This document shows positions 1 through 8,223 of a DNA stretch of 64,000 nucleotides, in pieces; position 1 is the first letter of the stretch, and every line of letters begins with the position of its first letter. The position numbers were made by a program, and so were the translations under genes. The notes beneath the pieces are model-generated. The model was not told the DNA's origin and ran no database searches. It saw only the letters and a list, made by a program, of their open reading frames with translations. The DNA is from Natrarchaeobaculum sulfurireducens (GTDB lineage: Archaea > Halobacteriota > Halobacteria > Halobacteriales > Natrialbaceae): positions 620,001 to 684,000 of the forward strand of contig NZ_CP024047.1 in the NCBI RefSeq assembly GCF_003430825.1, in the 5' to 3' direction.

Positions 1-282
1 GTCGAGGGGGTTTTCGCCCCGCAAGAAGGGAGCCATTCGCTCGATGAGTTCGGGCGCACCGGCACCCCAGTAGGCTTCGCCCGTCCCGACGATACCCGCG
101 TCGGTGTAGACACGCACGAGCGTCCAGGGGAAGTTGCCGTCGACCATCGTCGTCTGGACGTCGGTGATCTCGACGTCGCGGCTGCCCCCACGCTCGCGGG
201 TGACGTTCATCGTCTCCGCCGAGAGGTCCCGCATGGTGTACTCGGCGTTCGGATCGTGGAGTTGTGTGTAATCGATACCCAT
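1..282 (-). CDS. Enolase-superfamily sugar-acid dehydratase, N-terminal part (gluconate/xylonate dehydratase type)
   Basis: Only the first 94 codons are in the window; the gene runs off the left edge. The visible part has the start of a mandelate racemase/muconate lactonizing N-terminal domain, with the stretch DVEITDVQTTMVDGNFPWTL leading into the first beta sheet. Members of this family dehydrate aldonic acids such as gluconate or xylonate to 2-keto-3-deoxy acids. The next two genes on the same strand, glucose dehydrogenase and KDPG aldolase, fit a gluconate dehydratase of the haloarchaeal Entner-Doudoroff route. The substrate cannot be fixed without the catalytic domain. The ATG at 282 lies just behind an AT-rich promoter with an inverted repeat. 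Confidence 0.8.
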   Translation of the reverse strand, partial: MGIDYTQLHDPNAEYTMRDLSAETMNVTRERGGSRDVEITDVQTTMVDGNFPWTLVRVYTDAGIVGTGEAYWGAGAPELIERMAPFLRGENPLD

Positions 283-292
283 AGGTAAAATT

Positions 293-314
293 AATTACAC
301 CAAAGGTAGTAATT
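293..314 (-). promoter_or_regulatory. Inverted repeat over the promoter of the sugar-acid dehydratase
   Basis: The arms AATTACACC (293-301) and GGTAGTAATT (305-314) are inverted copies around AAA, with one extra base in the right arm. They cover the position, 11 to 32 bases ahead of the ATG at 282, where the TATA element of a leaderless gene would lie. A similar TTACTAC sequence occurs at 1505-1514 ahead of glucose dehydrogenase. A shared sugar-regulator operator is possible but is inference. Confidence 0.35.
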
Positions 315-393
315 GTTTTCATCCATCGGAAGCGCTAGACGACGCTCGGACGCCCCGAGTGTGTGGTGTCAAGCAGCGACGGTGGGACATCCG

Positions 394-1461
394 TTAGATG
401 CCGTCGAACTCGACGGCCGTCTTGATAACTCCATCGGCGGTGTCGAACGCCGCCTCAGCGTCTTCGAGGCCGTAGACACCCGTGACGAGGGCGTCGGTGA
501 ACCACGCCGGAAGCTGTGACAAGGTGTCGATGGCCGACTCGAAGTGGCCTCGATGGGAGTTGACGGTGCCGACCAGTGCCTTGTTGTGTAAGACGAGCTC
601 CCGGTGGAGTCGTCCCCCATCGACCTCGAACGTCCAGGGTTCGGGAACACCGAGCAGCACACCGACGCCGTTGGGTGCGAGGGCGTCGACCGTCTCGACG
701 GCGTGTTTCGCATAGCCCGTCGCCTCGTAGACGAAGTCGACCGGTTCGTACGTGTCGGGAATCTCGGGAACCGGCGTTTCTCGGGAATCGACGTACGTTG
801 CGCCCAGCTCTTCGATCAGATCGATTGTCGGGTCCGGGCGATCCCTGCGGCCCAGACAGTACGTCCGTTCGACGTCGAATACCGTCTCGAGCATCGCCAA
901 CGTGAGCAGGCCGAGCGAACCGTTGCCCAGGACGAGCGCCGACTCGAGTTCCCACTCGAACGCCGACCGGGAGGCGACGGCGTGTTCGATGGCTTTCTCG
1001 GTGATACTGATCGGCTCGACGAGAAACCCAAGCGGTGCGAGTTCTTCGGGGATTGGAACGAGAGACTCGGCAGGGCTGGTGATGTATTCGGCCATGAAGC
1101 CGTGTGCACCGACGATGCCGCGCTCGACGTATTCGCCGTCCGGAGCCATGTCGGGTTCGCCGCGGTCGAAATACGCATTGGTCCCGTTGGGCGGTCGCCG
1201 GACCGTCGGGACCACGTACTGACCATCCTCGAGATCGGTGCCGTTCGGGTCTTCGACGACGCCGACCGCTTCATGGCCGAGAACGAGTCGATCCGAACCG
1301 ACGGGGACGTCGCCGTGGTGGCCCGCAATGACTTCGTGATCGGTTCCGTCGACACCGACTCGTAGCGTCCGAACGAGAGCCTCGCCCGGCCCCGGTTCCG
1401 GTCGAGGGATGTCGATCACCGTGGGCGTTCCCGCCCCCGGTTCGACGGCGATCGCTTTCAT
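394..1461 (-). CDS. gdh: Glucose 1-dehydrogenase, zinc-dependent MDR family
   Basis: This 355-residue protein oxidises glucose to gluconolactone with NAD(P), the first step of the haloarchaeal semi-phosphorylative Entner-Doudoroff pathway. From the chosen ATG, Asp38 (GVDGT) and His63-Glu64 (LGHEAVG) fall at the zinc-site positions known for the Haloferax mediterranei enzyme. A Rossmann segment with VLGNGSLGLL follows near residue 190. Length and sequence match haloarchaeal Gdh closely. Starting at MKAIAV (1461) agrees with the family; an ATG at 1482 would add seven residues and has a TATA-like TTTACTAC at leaderless spacing. It lies 111 bp behind the dehydratase start and 177 bp ahead of the aldolase stop, so each may have its own promoter. 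Confidence 0.93.
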   Translation of the reverse strand: MKAIAVEPGAGTPTVIDIPRPEPGPGEALVRTLRVGVDGTDHEVIAGHHGDVPVGSDRLVLGHEAVGVVEDPNGTDLEDGQYVVPTVRRPPNGTNAYFDRGEPDMAPDGEYVERGIVGAHGFMAEYITSPAESLVPIPEELAPLGFLVEPISITEKAIEHAVASRSAFEWELESALVLGNGSLGLLTLAMLETVFDVERTYCLGRRDRPDPTIDLIEELGATYVDSRETPVPEIPDTYEPVDFVYEATGYAKHAVETVDALAPNGVGVLLGVPEPWTFEVDGGRLHRELVLHNKALVGTVNSHRGHFESAIDTLSQLPAWFTDALVTGVYGLEDAEAAFDTADGVIKTAVEFDGI

Positions 1462-1638
1462 ACTGACGGGAACGCAGCCCATGGCTAAAAGATTTACCCA
1501 TGTTGTAGTAAATTATTGAGTGACGCTCGACTGACAACCAGTACTTATCTCCTGGGTGGCACGTTTCCAAGGACGGCGAGAACTCATGCTCCACCCAGAA
1601 CTGACTCAGGCGACCGAATCGCGACGGTGTCGACAGCG

Positions 1639-2289
1639 TTACTCGGCTCGAGCGTCGGTGACGGCCTCGACGAACGCCGCGGCAGTTTCGCGGACGCGGT
1701 CCATGTCACCGTCGTCGATCGCGTCGTAATCGACGAGCGCGCTACCTGCACCGACGGCGACGGCCCCGGCCTCGAGGTACTCACCCACGTTGTCGGCGTC
1801 CACGCCGCCGGTGGGGATGACGTCGATGTCGCCGAGCGGTCCCCGGATCGCGCTGATGTGATTCGGTCCGACGGTTCCCGCTGGAAACAGTTTCAGGACG
1901 TCTGCCCCGGCTTCCATCGCGGTTACCGCCTCCGTCGGTGTCAGAACACCTGGCGCTGCAAGCACCCGCTGTCGGTTGCACGTTTCGATCACCTCACACG
2001 ACGTATGCGGCGAGACGACGAACTGTGCGCCCGCGTCGATCGCGGCCCGCGCGGTCGTCGCGTCGAGAACCGTCCCCGCGCCAACGACCGCCTCAGTCCC
2101 CTCGAGTTCACGGTCGATGGCCGCGATCTTTTCGATCGCCCGTGTTCCGTCGGCTGTGACCTCCAGGGCGTCGACGCCGGCGTCGTGGATCGCCCGTGCA
2201 ACTGGAACGACGTCGTCTTCGTCTACGCCGCGAAGCACCGCGATTACCCCGCTTTCGACGATTCGATCGCGAACCAGACTCGTTGACAT
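1639..2289 (-). CDS. 2-keto-3-deoxy-(6-phospho)gluconate aldolase, class I (KDPG aldolase family)
   Basis: This is a 216-residue single-domain TIM-barrel aldolase that cleaves KDPG to pyruvate and glyceraldehyde-3-phosphate. The Schiff-base lysine is Lys133 in ADVLKLFPAG, and the acid/base glutamate is Glu43 in DALEVT; both positions agree with the bacterial Eda family. The glycine-rich phosphate site IPTGGV is present. The start MSTSLVRDRI at 2289 is chosen over an upstream TTG. With glucose dehydrogenase and the dehydratase next door, it completes the oxidative branch of sugar breakdown. Whether it prefers the phosphorylated or free acid cannot be read from the sequence. Confidence 0.88.
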   Translation of the reverse strand: MSTSLVRDRIVESGVIAVLRGVDEDDVVPVARAIHDAGVDALEVTADGTRAIEKIAAIDRELEGTEAVVGAGTVLDATTARAAIDAGAQFVVSPHTSCEVIETCNRQRVLAAPGVLTPTEAVTAMEAGADVLKLFPAGTVGPNHISAIRGPLGDIDVIPTGGVDADNVGEYLEAGAVAVGAGSALVDYDAIDDGDMDRVRETAAAFVEAVTDARAE

Positions 2290-2408
2290 ACTGGCTCGGC
2301 GTTCGAGCCCTGCGTTCAAGAGCGTTGTCTACTTAGGAAAGCAAAACTCACTTCCGAGTAATTTTATTTGAAAATAGTCAGCGAAAGTGAACGAAATGGT
2401 GAACGGCT

Positions 2409-3314
2409 TCACTCGAGCGAGCGCTGGAGTTCGTCCGGGACGTCCGCGACTGGCGTCTCGAGGATTCGGCTGGCATCCAAAGTGATCCGTTTTTCGATCG
2501 TGCGACGTTCGATCGCCGCGGGGCCAACCGCGAGTTCGATCCCAGTGACGCCGTCGTCTCGGGTCGAGCAACCGAGCACCGTGACGGGGCCGATTTCGCG
2601 CGTGTTCCGTACGTGCGTGCCGCCACAGGCGGTGACGTCCCACGGCTCTTGTGAGCCGTTTCCACCCGAGACGGTGACGGTCGCACCGTTGCCAAACCCC
2701 GGGCGTGAGCCGCTTCCGGTGTCGTTTTCACCCCTGATTGTCACGAGCCTGACCCGTCCATTCGCAAGCGCATCTTCGTCGATCGCCTCGCTGAACGCGA
2801 CCTCTTCGCGGTTGCGAGCTTCAGCTGCCGGCACGTCGTCCCACGAGACCCGCCTCGATTCCCAGACGACGCGGCTGACGCGCTCGTCGAGTTCGAGCAG
2901 GATTTCGTCATCGATCGTCGTCGACGTCTCGAGGTCGATTCGGACCCGCCGTTCGTCGATGTCGATTCCCGCGTAGTCGAGATTCTCGAGGAGCCGTCGA
3001 GCGGCTCCATAGAGGACGTGACTCGCGGTGTGTGCCCGCATGCAGTACATCCGGAACGACCAGTCGATCGAACACAGCACGCGATGGCCCACCTTGAACG
3101 ACGGCTCTTCGGCGAGAGAGTGAACTGGTTCGCCGGCTTCGAACCGGACGTCGGTGACGTCGACGCCGCCAATCGCGCCGTGGTCAGCCGGCTGTCCACC
3201 GCGCTCGCCGTAGAAGTAACTGGACTCGAGCCAGACGCGCCGTCCGTCGATCGCCGTCACTTCGGTCTCGAATCGCGTGACGTACGGCTCTGTTGCTGCC
3301 CGTTGCCCGATCAT
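2409..3314 (-). CDS. AlaX-type alanyl-tRNA editing protein
   Basis: This 301-residue protein is a stand-alone relative of the AlaRS editing domain, which hydrolyses mischarged Ser- or Gly-tRNA(Ala). The zinc ligands are visible: His95 and His99 in AHTASHVL, and Cys230 and His234 in CGGTHV. An N-terminal beta-barrel carries GERGGQPADHG. A Gly/Ser-rich stretch at about residues 193-225 sits directly before the second zinc motif and looks like an insertion. The start at 3314 (MIGQRAATEP) aligns with the family; the frame is open for 25 more codons upstream. The next gene upstream, MBF1-like, ends at 3390. Confidence 0.88.
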   Translation of the reverse strand: MIGQRAATEPYVTRFETEVTAIDGRRVWLESSYFYGERGGQPADHGAIGGVDVTDVRFEAGEPVHSLAEEPSFKVGHRVLCSIDWSFRMYCMRAHTASHVLYGAARRLLENLDYAGIDIDERRVRIDLETSTTIDDEILLELDERVSRVVWESRRVSWDDVPAAEARNREEVAFSEAIDEDALANGRVRLVTIRGENDTGSGSRPGFGNGATVTVSGGNGSQEPWDVTACGGTHVRNTREIGPVTVLGCSTRDDGVTGIELAVGPAAIERRTIEKRITLDASRILETPVADVPDELQRSLE

Positions 3315-3389
3315 CGATTGAGGTCTCTCGGCAGCCACTAAAAGTCTGCTCGCCGCTGCCGGATTTCGCTGTCGTGCGTCGTCGCCCAC

Positions 3390-3917
3390 TTACTCCGCGA
3401 GCGTTACGTCGAGGCGGTCCTCGAGGGCCTCGATCAGTCCGCCACCGATCCCCGCCTGCGTGGCTCTGCCCTGTTCGACGGCGAGAACCTCCTGCTCGCG
3501 GATGCCGAGTTCCTCGGCGAGTTCCTCGCGCTGGAGGCCCGCCTCCTGGCGTGCCTCGACGACGACGTCGCCGTACTCCGAGACGAGATACGGAAGCGGA
3601 TCGTCGTCGTAGTTCGTCCCCTCGGCTTCCCAGTGTTCGGAGTCACCGTCCCAGACCGGGTTCGCCTTCGCGACGTTCTGTGCTGCTTTCTTCTTTCGGC
3701 GCTGTTCGTCGTCCAGGCCGGGTTCGTCGTCCTGGGAGCTTCGTTTCCCCCGGTCGGGGCCGGACTTCCGGCTGTCGTCGTGTGGCGCACAGTCCGGACA
3801 GACCTCGAGCTCGGCACCCGCGACGGACGCGAGCTCGAGCCGGTTGCTTTCGGCACCACAGAGTTCGCAGTTCGTCCCGCCACCTCCGGCGGACGACCCC
3901 GTCGAATACTTAGCCAT
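3390..3917 (-). CDS. Multiprotein bridging factor 1-like protein: zinc ribbon plus Cro-type HTH
   Basis: This 175-residue protein begins with MAKYSTGSS. Two CxxC pairs (CELC, CPDC) at about residues 17-44 form a zinc ribbon. A basic linker with RRKKKAAQ follows, then a helix-turn-helix at about 120-175 containing QREELAEELGIREQEVLAVE. This order is that of archaeal MBF1, a transcription/translation-linked factor. The ATG at 3917 is taken because the longer frame to 4169 would read back through the tRNA gene. The tRNA-Leu lies upstream on the other strand, so the two genes diverge. Confidence 0.85.
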   Translation of the reverse strand: MAKYSTGSSAGGGGTNCELCGAESNRLELASVAGAELEVCPDCAPHDDSRKSGPDRGKRSSQDDEPGLDDEQRRKKKAAQNVAKANPVWDGDSEHWEAEGTNYDDDPLPYLVSEYGDVVVEARQEAGLQREELAEELGIREQEVLAVEQGRATQAGIGGGLIEALEDRLDVTLAE

Positions 3918-4060
3918 GGTAGCCTTTGGCAACTGACGCATTTCAACTCTCCGTTCTACCCAGTCCCGTGTGACCTGGGTGCAGACACCGACGGAAAAGA
4001 AAGGGCTTTTGTAACCCCGATGGGTACGGTTGAGTGCGGAAAGACAGAAAGAGACTGCGA

Positions 4061-4142
<82 letters not shown>

Positions 4143-4145
<3 letters not shown>

Positions 4146-4178
4146 TCGCATGGGCGGAAAACCCGCCACTTACGATGC
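4143..4178 (+). terminator. Hairpin in the tRNA-Leu trailer
   Basis: GGCGG and CCGCC pair around AAAAC at about 4152-4167. An outer pair GCATCG (4143-4148) and CGATGC (4173-4178) overlaps the 3' end of the tRNA. It may help termination or 3' processing, but no T run follows, so the role is uncertain. Confidence 0.35.
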
Positions 4179-4311
4179 AGGTGATCTCCCTTCGTGGACA
4201 TCACCCACGCATAACTTCTACGAAAACCACATTCCAAGAGCGACCGCTCGGCATTGGTCGACGCCCTAACGGGCGAGACGACGTCGTCGTCGAGCACCTC
4301 GATGCCCGTGA

Positions 4312-4953
4312 GTGTCCGCCGCAGATATCACCGATGGAGGGAAATCTGGAGACAGTAACGGCTTTCCCGCGCCGGTCGAACCTCGAGATATGGAGTACGT
4401 TCCTCGAGAACGCGTCGGTCCGCTAACGGCAATCTTGAGCGTCGTATCGCTCGTGATCGTTTTCGCGGCCGCAGGTGGGCAGATCCCCCAGTCTGCGGTG
4501 CCGGGCGCGCCTGCGTGGATGCTCGATCTGATTCCGCACCTGAACGTTGCGATCAGCGTGGCAGCCATCGCGACGATCACACTGGGGTGGCGTGCGATTC
4601 GCCGCGGTGAGGTCGAGCGCCACCGTATCGCGATGATCGCCTCGTTTGGGCTGTTCGCGGCGTTCCTCGTGTTCTATCTCTACCGGCTGATCGCGATGGG
4701 TGGACCCCAGCCATTTCCTGGTCCGGACGCGATCTACCAGTTCGTCTATCTGCCGCTGCTCGCCGTCCACATCTTCCTCGCGGTCGTCTGCGTCCCGCTG
4801 GTGTACTACGTGATCTTGCTGGCGTTTGCCCACCCCATCGAGGAGCTGCGTCGGACGAGCCACGCTCGCTTTGGCCGGCTCGCTGCGAGCCTCTGGCTGA
4901 TCTCGTTTACGCTGGGAATCGCCGTCTACGTGCTGTTGTACGTCGTCTACTGA
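4312..4953 (+). CDS. DUF420 family membrane protein
   Basis: This protein of up to 213 residues has about five transmembrane helices (near residues 37-57, 72-92, 105-127, 145-170 and 188-212). The loops carry histidines (LIPHLN, VHIFLA, FAHP) typical of DUF420. That family sits near heme-copper oxidase genes in many archaea and bacteria and is suspected to help assemble the oxidase; here no oxidase gene is adjacent. The long form uses a GTG at 4312. An ATG at 4390 (MEYVPRERVG) would give a 187-residue protein starting close to the first helix and is equally possible. It converges with the small membrane protein that ends at 4991. Confidence 0.85.
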   Translation: MSAADITDGGKSGDSNGFPAPVEPRDMEYVPRERVGPLTAILSVVSLVIVFAAAGGQIPQSAVPGAPAWMLDLIPHLNVAISVAAIATITLGWRAIRRGEVERHRIAMIASFGLFAAFLVFYLYRLIAMGGPQPFPGPDAIYQFVYLPLLAVHIFLAVVCVPLVYYVILLAFAHPIEELRRTSHARFGRLAASLWLISFTLGIAVYVLLYVVY

Positions 4954-4990
4954 GGACCGCACGGTCGCACGTTGTGTCCGCCAACAGGGA

Positions 4991-5149
4991 TCAAAACCCC
5001 ATGAATACGAACACGACGAGAAAGAATACGAGCCCGAATAGCGCGGTCACTCCCATCCAGACGGCGACGACGATAGCTGCCTCCCGACCGGTCATGTCGT
5101 CGCCCTCGAGGAAGTCGCCGACATCGGAGAGCGTTTTGCGGAGGTCCAT
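4991..5149 (-). CDS. Small single-span membrane protein, function unknown
   Basis: This 52-residue protein starts MDLRKTLSDVGDFLEGDD and has one strong hydrophobic helix at about residues 25-50 (VAVWMGVTALFGLVFFLVVF). The short N-terminal part would lie in the cytoplasm. The ATG at 5149 is preferred because the upstream extension is rich in uncommon codons. It sits 37 bp from the end of the convergent DUF420 gene; no partner is obvious. I do not recognise a named family. Confidence 0.6.
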   Translation of the reverse strand: MDLRKTLSDVGDFLEGDDMTGREAAIVVAVWMGVTALFGLVFFLVVFVFMGF

Positions 5150-5431
5150 GGTCGTGTGAACGGGCCGACACAAAATGAATGTATGCGATCGAGCCGTCGG
5201 AACCGACCGGGCCTTGGTGGAAACGATAGCAACCACGGCGGCGTTAAACGGGGGCGAACCGACCGGAGCGTCTCGAGCACGTCGGCCTGTTGGACGTCAG
5301 CGCTGGTTCACTCGAGACACGGTTGTGGTTGGACGGGTCAGCACATCGGTACCAGACGGGGTTCGATGAGTTCTCCGGTGAGCGCACGCACGGGACCTTC
5401 GCTCACCGATACCCAGTCATCGCTTTCCGTA

Positions 5432-6943
5432 TCAGTCGTCTGCGTGGAGCGTCTTTCCGCCGAGATCGGGGCGAGTCACGTCCCGGTCGGTCGCTTCACC
5501 GTCGATGTCGAATGGGTATTCGCCGGTGACACACCCGAGACAGAGATCGATTCGCTCCGTGCCGAGAACCTCGGCAATCGCCTCCGTCGAGAGGTAAGCG
5601 AGACTGTCCGCGTCGATCGTCTCGCGGATTTCGTCGGTCGTCTTGTCCGAGGCGATCAGTTCCTCGCGGGTGGCCATGTCGATGCCCATGTAACAGGGAG
5701 CGACGATCTCCGGTGCGCCGATCCGGACGTGGACCTCTTCAGCCCCACAGTCTTTGAGCAGCTGGACGAGCTGGGTCGAGGTGGTGCCGCGGACGATGCT
5801 GTCGTCGATGACGGTGACGGTCTTGCCCTCGATCGTGGACTTGATCGGGTTGAGCTTCAACCGAACGGCGCGTTCACGCTCGTCCTGCGTCGGCATGATG
5901 AACGTGCGGCCGACGTAGCGGTTTTTCATCAACCCCTCTGCGAACTCGACGCCGTCGTCGTTTTCGGCTCGAGACTCGCCGTCAGCCGTCGTCTCTGACG
6001 CTGCATCAGCGTACCCGGAGGCGAACGCTCGACCCGAGTCGGGAACCGGCATCACGACGTCCGTTTCGACGCCGCTTTCCTCCCAGAGCTTGCGACCGAG
6101 ACTACGACGGGCCTCGTAGACGAGCGTCTCGTCGACGATACTGTCCGGGCGCGCGAAGTAGACGTGCTCGAAGAAACAATGGGCCGTCTGTTCGCGCTCG
6201 AGCAACTGATACGAGTCGAATCCGTCGCCATCTGCCTGCAAGACGACCAGTTCGCCCGGTCGAACGTCGCGGACGAGTTCACCGTCGAGCGTGTCGATCG
6301 CCGCCGATTCGGACGCGAGCATGTAGCCGTCCTCGAGCTCACCGATACAAAGCGGGCGATTGCCGACCGGATCGCGGACGCCGATGACGGTGTCGTCGTG
6401 ACAGATCGTCAGCGCGTACGAGCCGTGGATGCGCTGCATCGTGCGCTTGACCGCGCGTACGAGATCCTCCTCGAGCAGGTTGCGTGCGAGATCGTGGGCG
6501 ATAACCTCGGTGTCGCCGTCGCTGGTAAAGGCGTGACCGAGTGCAGCGAGTTCTTCGCGAATCTCGTCGGCGTTGACGAGGTTACCGTTGTGGCTCAACC
6601 CGAGTGAGCCGCTTTTGAACGAGACGGAAAACGGCTGTGCACACGAGGAGTCGACGGAACCGGCAGTCGGATACCGGACGTGACCGATCCCGGCCCCGCC
6701 CTTGAGGACGTCGAGGTCGCCCTCCTCGAACGCCTCCCCGACGAGTCCCATCTCGACGTGGCTGTGTTGCTGGAACCCGTCGTGAGTGACGATCCCGGCA
6801 GACTCCTGGCCGCGATGCTGGAGTGCATAGAGCGCGTAATACAACGGTCGTGCCGCCTCTCGACCGTCCAGTGAGACGCCGACGACGCCACACTTTTCGG
6901 TCATCCCTGTTCGCCGGGGAGTCTCGCCCCGCCCATCAGTCAT
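5432..6943 (-). CDS. purF: Amidophosphoribosyltransferase (PurF)
   Basis: This enzyme makes 5-phosphoribosylamine from PRPP and glutamine, the committed step of purine synthesis. An N-terminal class II glutamine amidotransferase domain begins at the nucleophile Cys in TEKCGVVGV, and LQHRGQESAG is also present. A C-terminal PRTase domain carries the PRPP loop TVIDDSIVRGTTS. The start at 6943 leaves an 18-residue peptide before the catalytic Cys, which would have to be cleaved off; an ATG at 6904 would leave only four residues. No other purine gene is adjacent. A long AT-rich region lies upstream. Confidence 0.95.
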   Translation of the reverse strand: MTDGRGETPRRTGMTEKCGVVGVSLDGREAARPLYYALYALQHRGQESAGIVTHDGFQQHSHVEMGLVGEAFEEGDLDVLKGGAGIGHVRYPTAGSVDSSCAQPFSVSFKSGSLGLSHNGNLVNADEIREELAALGHAFTSDGDTEVIAHDLARNLLEEDLVRAVKRTMQRIHGSYALTICHDDTVIGVRDPVGNRPLCIGELEDGYMLASESAAIDTLDGELVRDVRPGELVVLQADGDGFDSYQLLEREQTAHCFFEHVYFARPDSIVDETLVYEARRSLGRKLWEESGVETDVVMPVPDSGRAFASGYADAASETTADGESRAENDDGVEFAEGLMKNRYVGRTFIMPTQDERERAVRLKLNPIKSTIEGKTVTVIDDSIVRGTTSTQLVQLLKDCGAEEVHVRIGAPEIVAPCYMGIDMATREELIASDKTTDEIRETIDADSLAYLSTEAIAEVLGTERIDLCLGCVTGEYPFDIDGEATDRDVTRPDLGGKTLHADD

Positions 6944-7643
6944 GGGAGTCAGTAGAGCGCCGAGTCGATAAAAATCCCCGTGTTTGTGCTTTCTCATCCG
7001 GCACGAGACGTAAAATATGTGCACGTTCTTGAATAGCTATGGGTGGTCGTAGCGCTCCCGTACACGGCCTCGAGTACCGACTTGAGCACACGGCGACCGA
7101 CGGACGCGATAGCGAGTGTGCCGGGTGCCGGTCGTATCGGACCAGCGTGGGTTCCGGATGCACGCGCGAGGAATCCCTCGGTCGAGACTATGTATTGCTA
7201 TATAGCGACAGTCTGGTGTTAACGACGCTTTAGACGGCCTTGACAGGTCTGGGAAATCACTCTGGTCAAAGATATGTGCTTTCCAGCGAAATATATTCTA
7301 AAATTATTTACATACATTGCGATGTTCATAGAAACAACAGTAGTACAAAGCCACGAAGAATCAATCCGGTTGCGGCCGTTTCGAGACACAATAGCTGCCA
7401 AGGGCTGCGTTAAAGCCATTAAAGCGCACCTGTCTGTTTTGATCGAATCGCCGTCGAACGACACTTCGCCCGAGGTGCTGGCGAATATTCGGCAAAGACG
7501 AGTCAGAGCTTAGCTATATAGTATACTACTTAGACAGGTATTGACAGGTCGTGCCGTCTTCGAGGTGAACAGTCGCAGCGTGTGCGTTCGAGTGGCACAC
7601 GGCGGGGCCGTCCTCACGAGATGTCTTCGTCCGAGCCACCTCG
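6944..7643. other. AT-rich intergenic stretch between purF and the MaoC gene
   Basis: No gene is supported here. The part from about 7186 to 7560 is clearly richer in A and T than its surroundings. Ctatatag-containing sequences near 7190-7205 and 7510-7526 are rough inverted copies of each other. The phrase TTGACAGGTC occurs twice in direct orientation (7239-7248 and 7540-7549). Open frames of 79 and 81 codons inside have poor codon use. It may be the scar of a lost mobile element. Confidence 0.35.
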
Positions 7644-8111
7644 TTACGATTCCGAACGTTTGACGACGAAGAACTTCATATCGCCCTGGAACACCACAGT
7701 CTCATCTTGGGTCGTCACCGTCGTGTCGAAGACGACGAGGCCGACGTCATCGCGACTCTCGAGCACCCGTTTCTCGGCGACTTCGACTTCGAGCGAGATC
7801 GTATCGCCGATGAAGACCGGGTTGGGAAGGTCCATCGCGTTCATCCCCAGGAACGCGTAGGCCGTTCGCTCGAGGACGCCGATCCGCATGAGCATCCCGA
7901 TCGCCTGGACGAAGGTCATCGGACCGTGGACGATGCGTTCGCCGAAGTCGCGCTCTCGAGCGAACTGCTCGTTTGCGTGGAGTTCGTTCCAGTCGCTGCT
8001 GATCGAAGCGTACATCACCACGTCCGTTTCGGTCATCGTTCTGCCGGGCGATTCGAACACCTGGCCGACCTCGAACTCCTCGAAGGAGTGTGGCTCGTAA
8101 CTGTATGCCAT
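7644..8111 (-). CDS. MaoC-like (R)-specific enoyl-CoA hydratase / dehydratase
   Basis: This 155-residue hot-dog-fold protein adds water to trans-2-enoyl-CoA in the R-hydratase family. The hydratase-2 motif is recognisable in SSDWNELHANEQFAR followed by FGERIVHGPMT, giving the Asp and His that activate water. It diverges from the acyl-CoA dehydrogenase at 8224 with a 112-bp gap, so the two may share a control region. Together they would provide two steps of beta-oxidation or of (R)-hydroxyacyl-CoA supply. Stereochemistry and chain length are inferred from the family. Confidence 0.87.
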   Translation of the reverse strand: MAYSYEPHSFEEFEVGQVFESPGRTMTETDVVMYASISSDWNELHANEQFARERDFGERIVHGPMTFVQAIGMLMRIGVLERTAYAFLGMNAMDLPNPVFIGDTISLEVEVAEKRVLESRDDVGLVVFDTTVTTQDETVVFQGDMKFFVVKRSES

Positions 8112-8223
8112 GTCCCCTGTCTATTCGAGCGATCACATATACCTTGGTACGAACCGCCAGTTGGCACGCCATCCCCAGTCACAGAGAGGAACATCTATAG
8201 GATCACCGGACGAATCTCGGCGT

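Noticed and set aside
7219-7513. Open frames of 79 and 81 codons on both strands in the AT-rich island
   Set aside because: Codon use is unlike the neighbours, they overlap each other fully, and no domain is seen.
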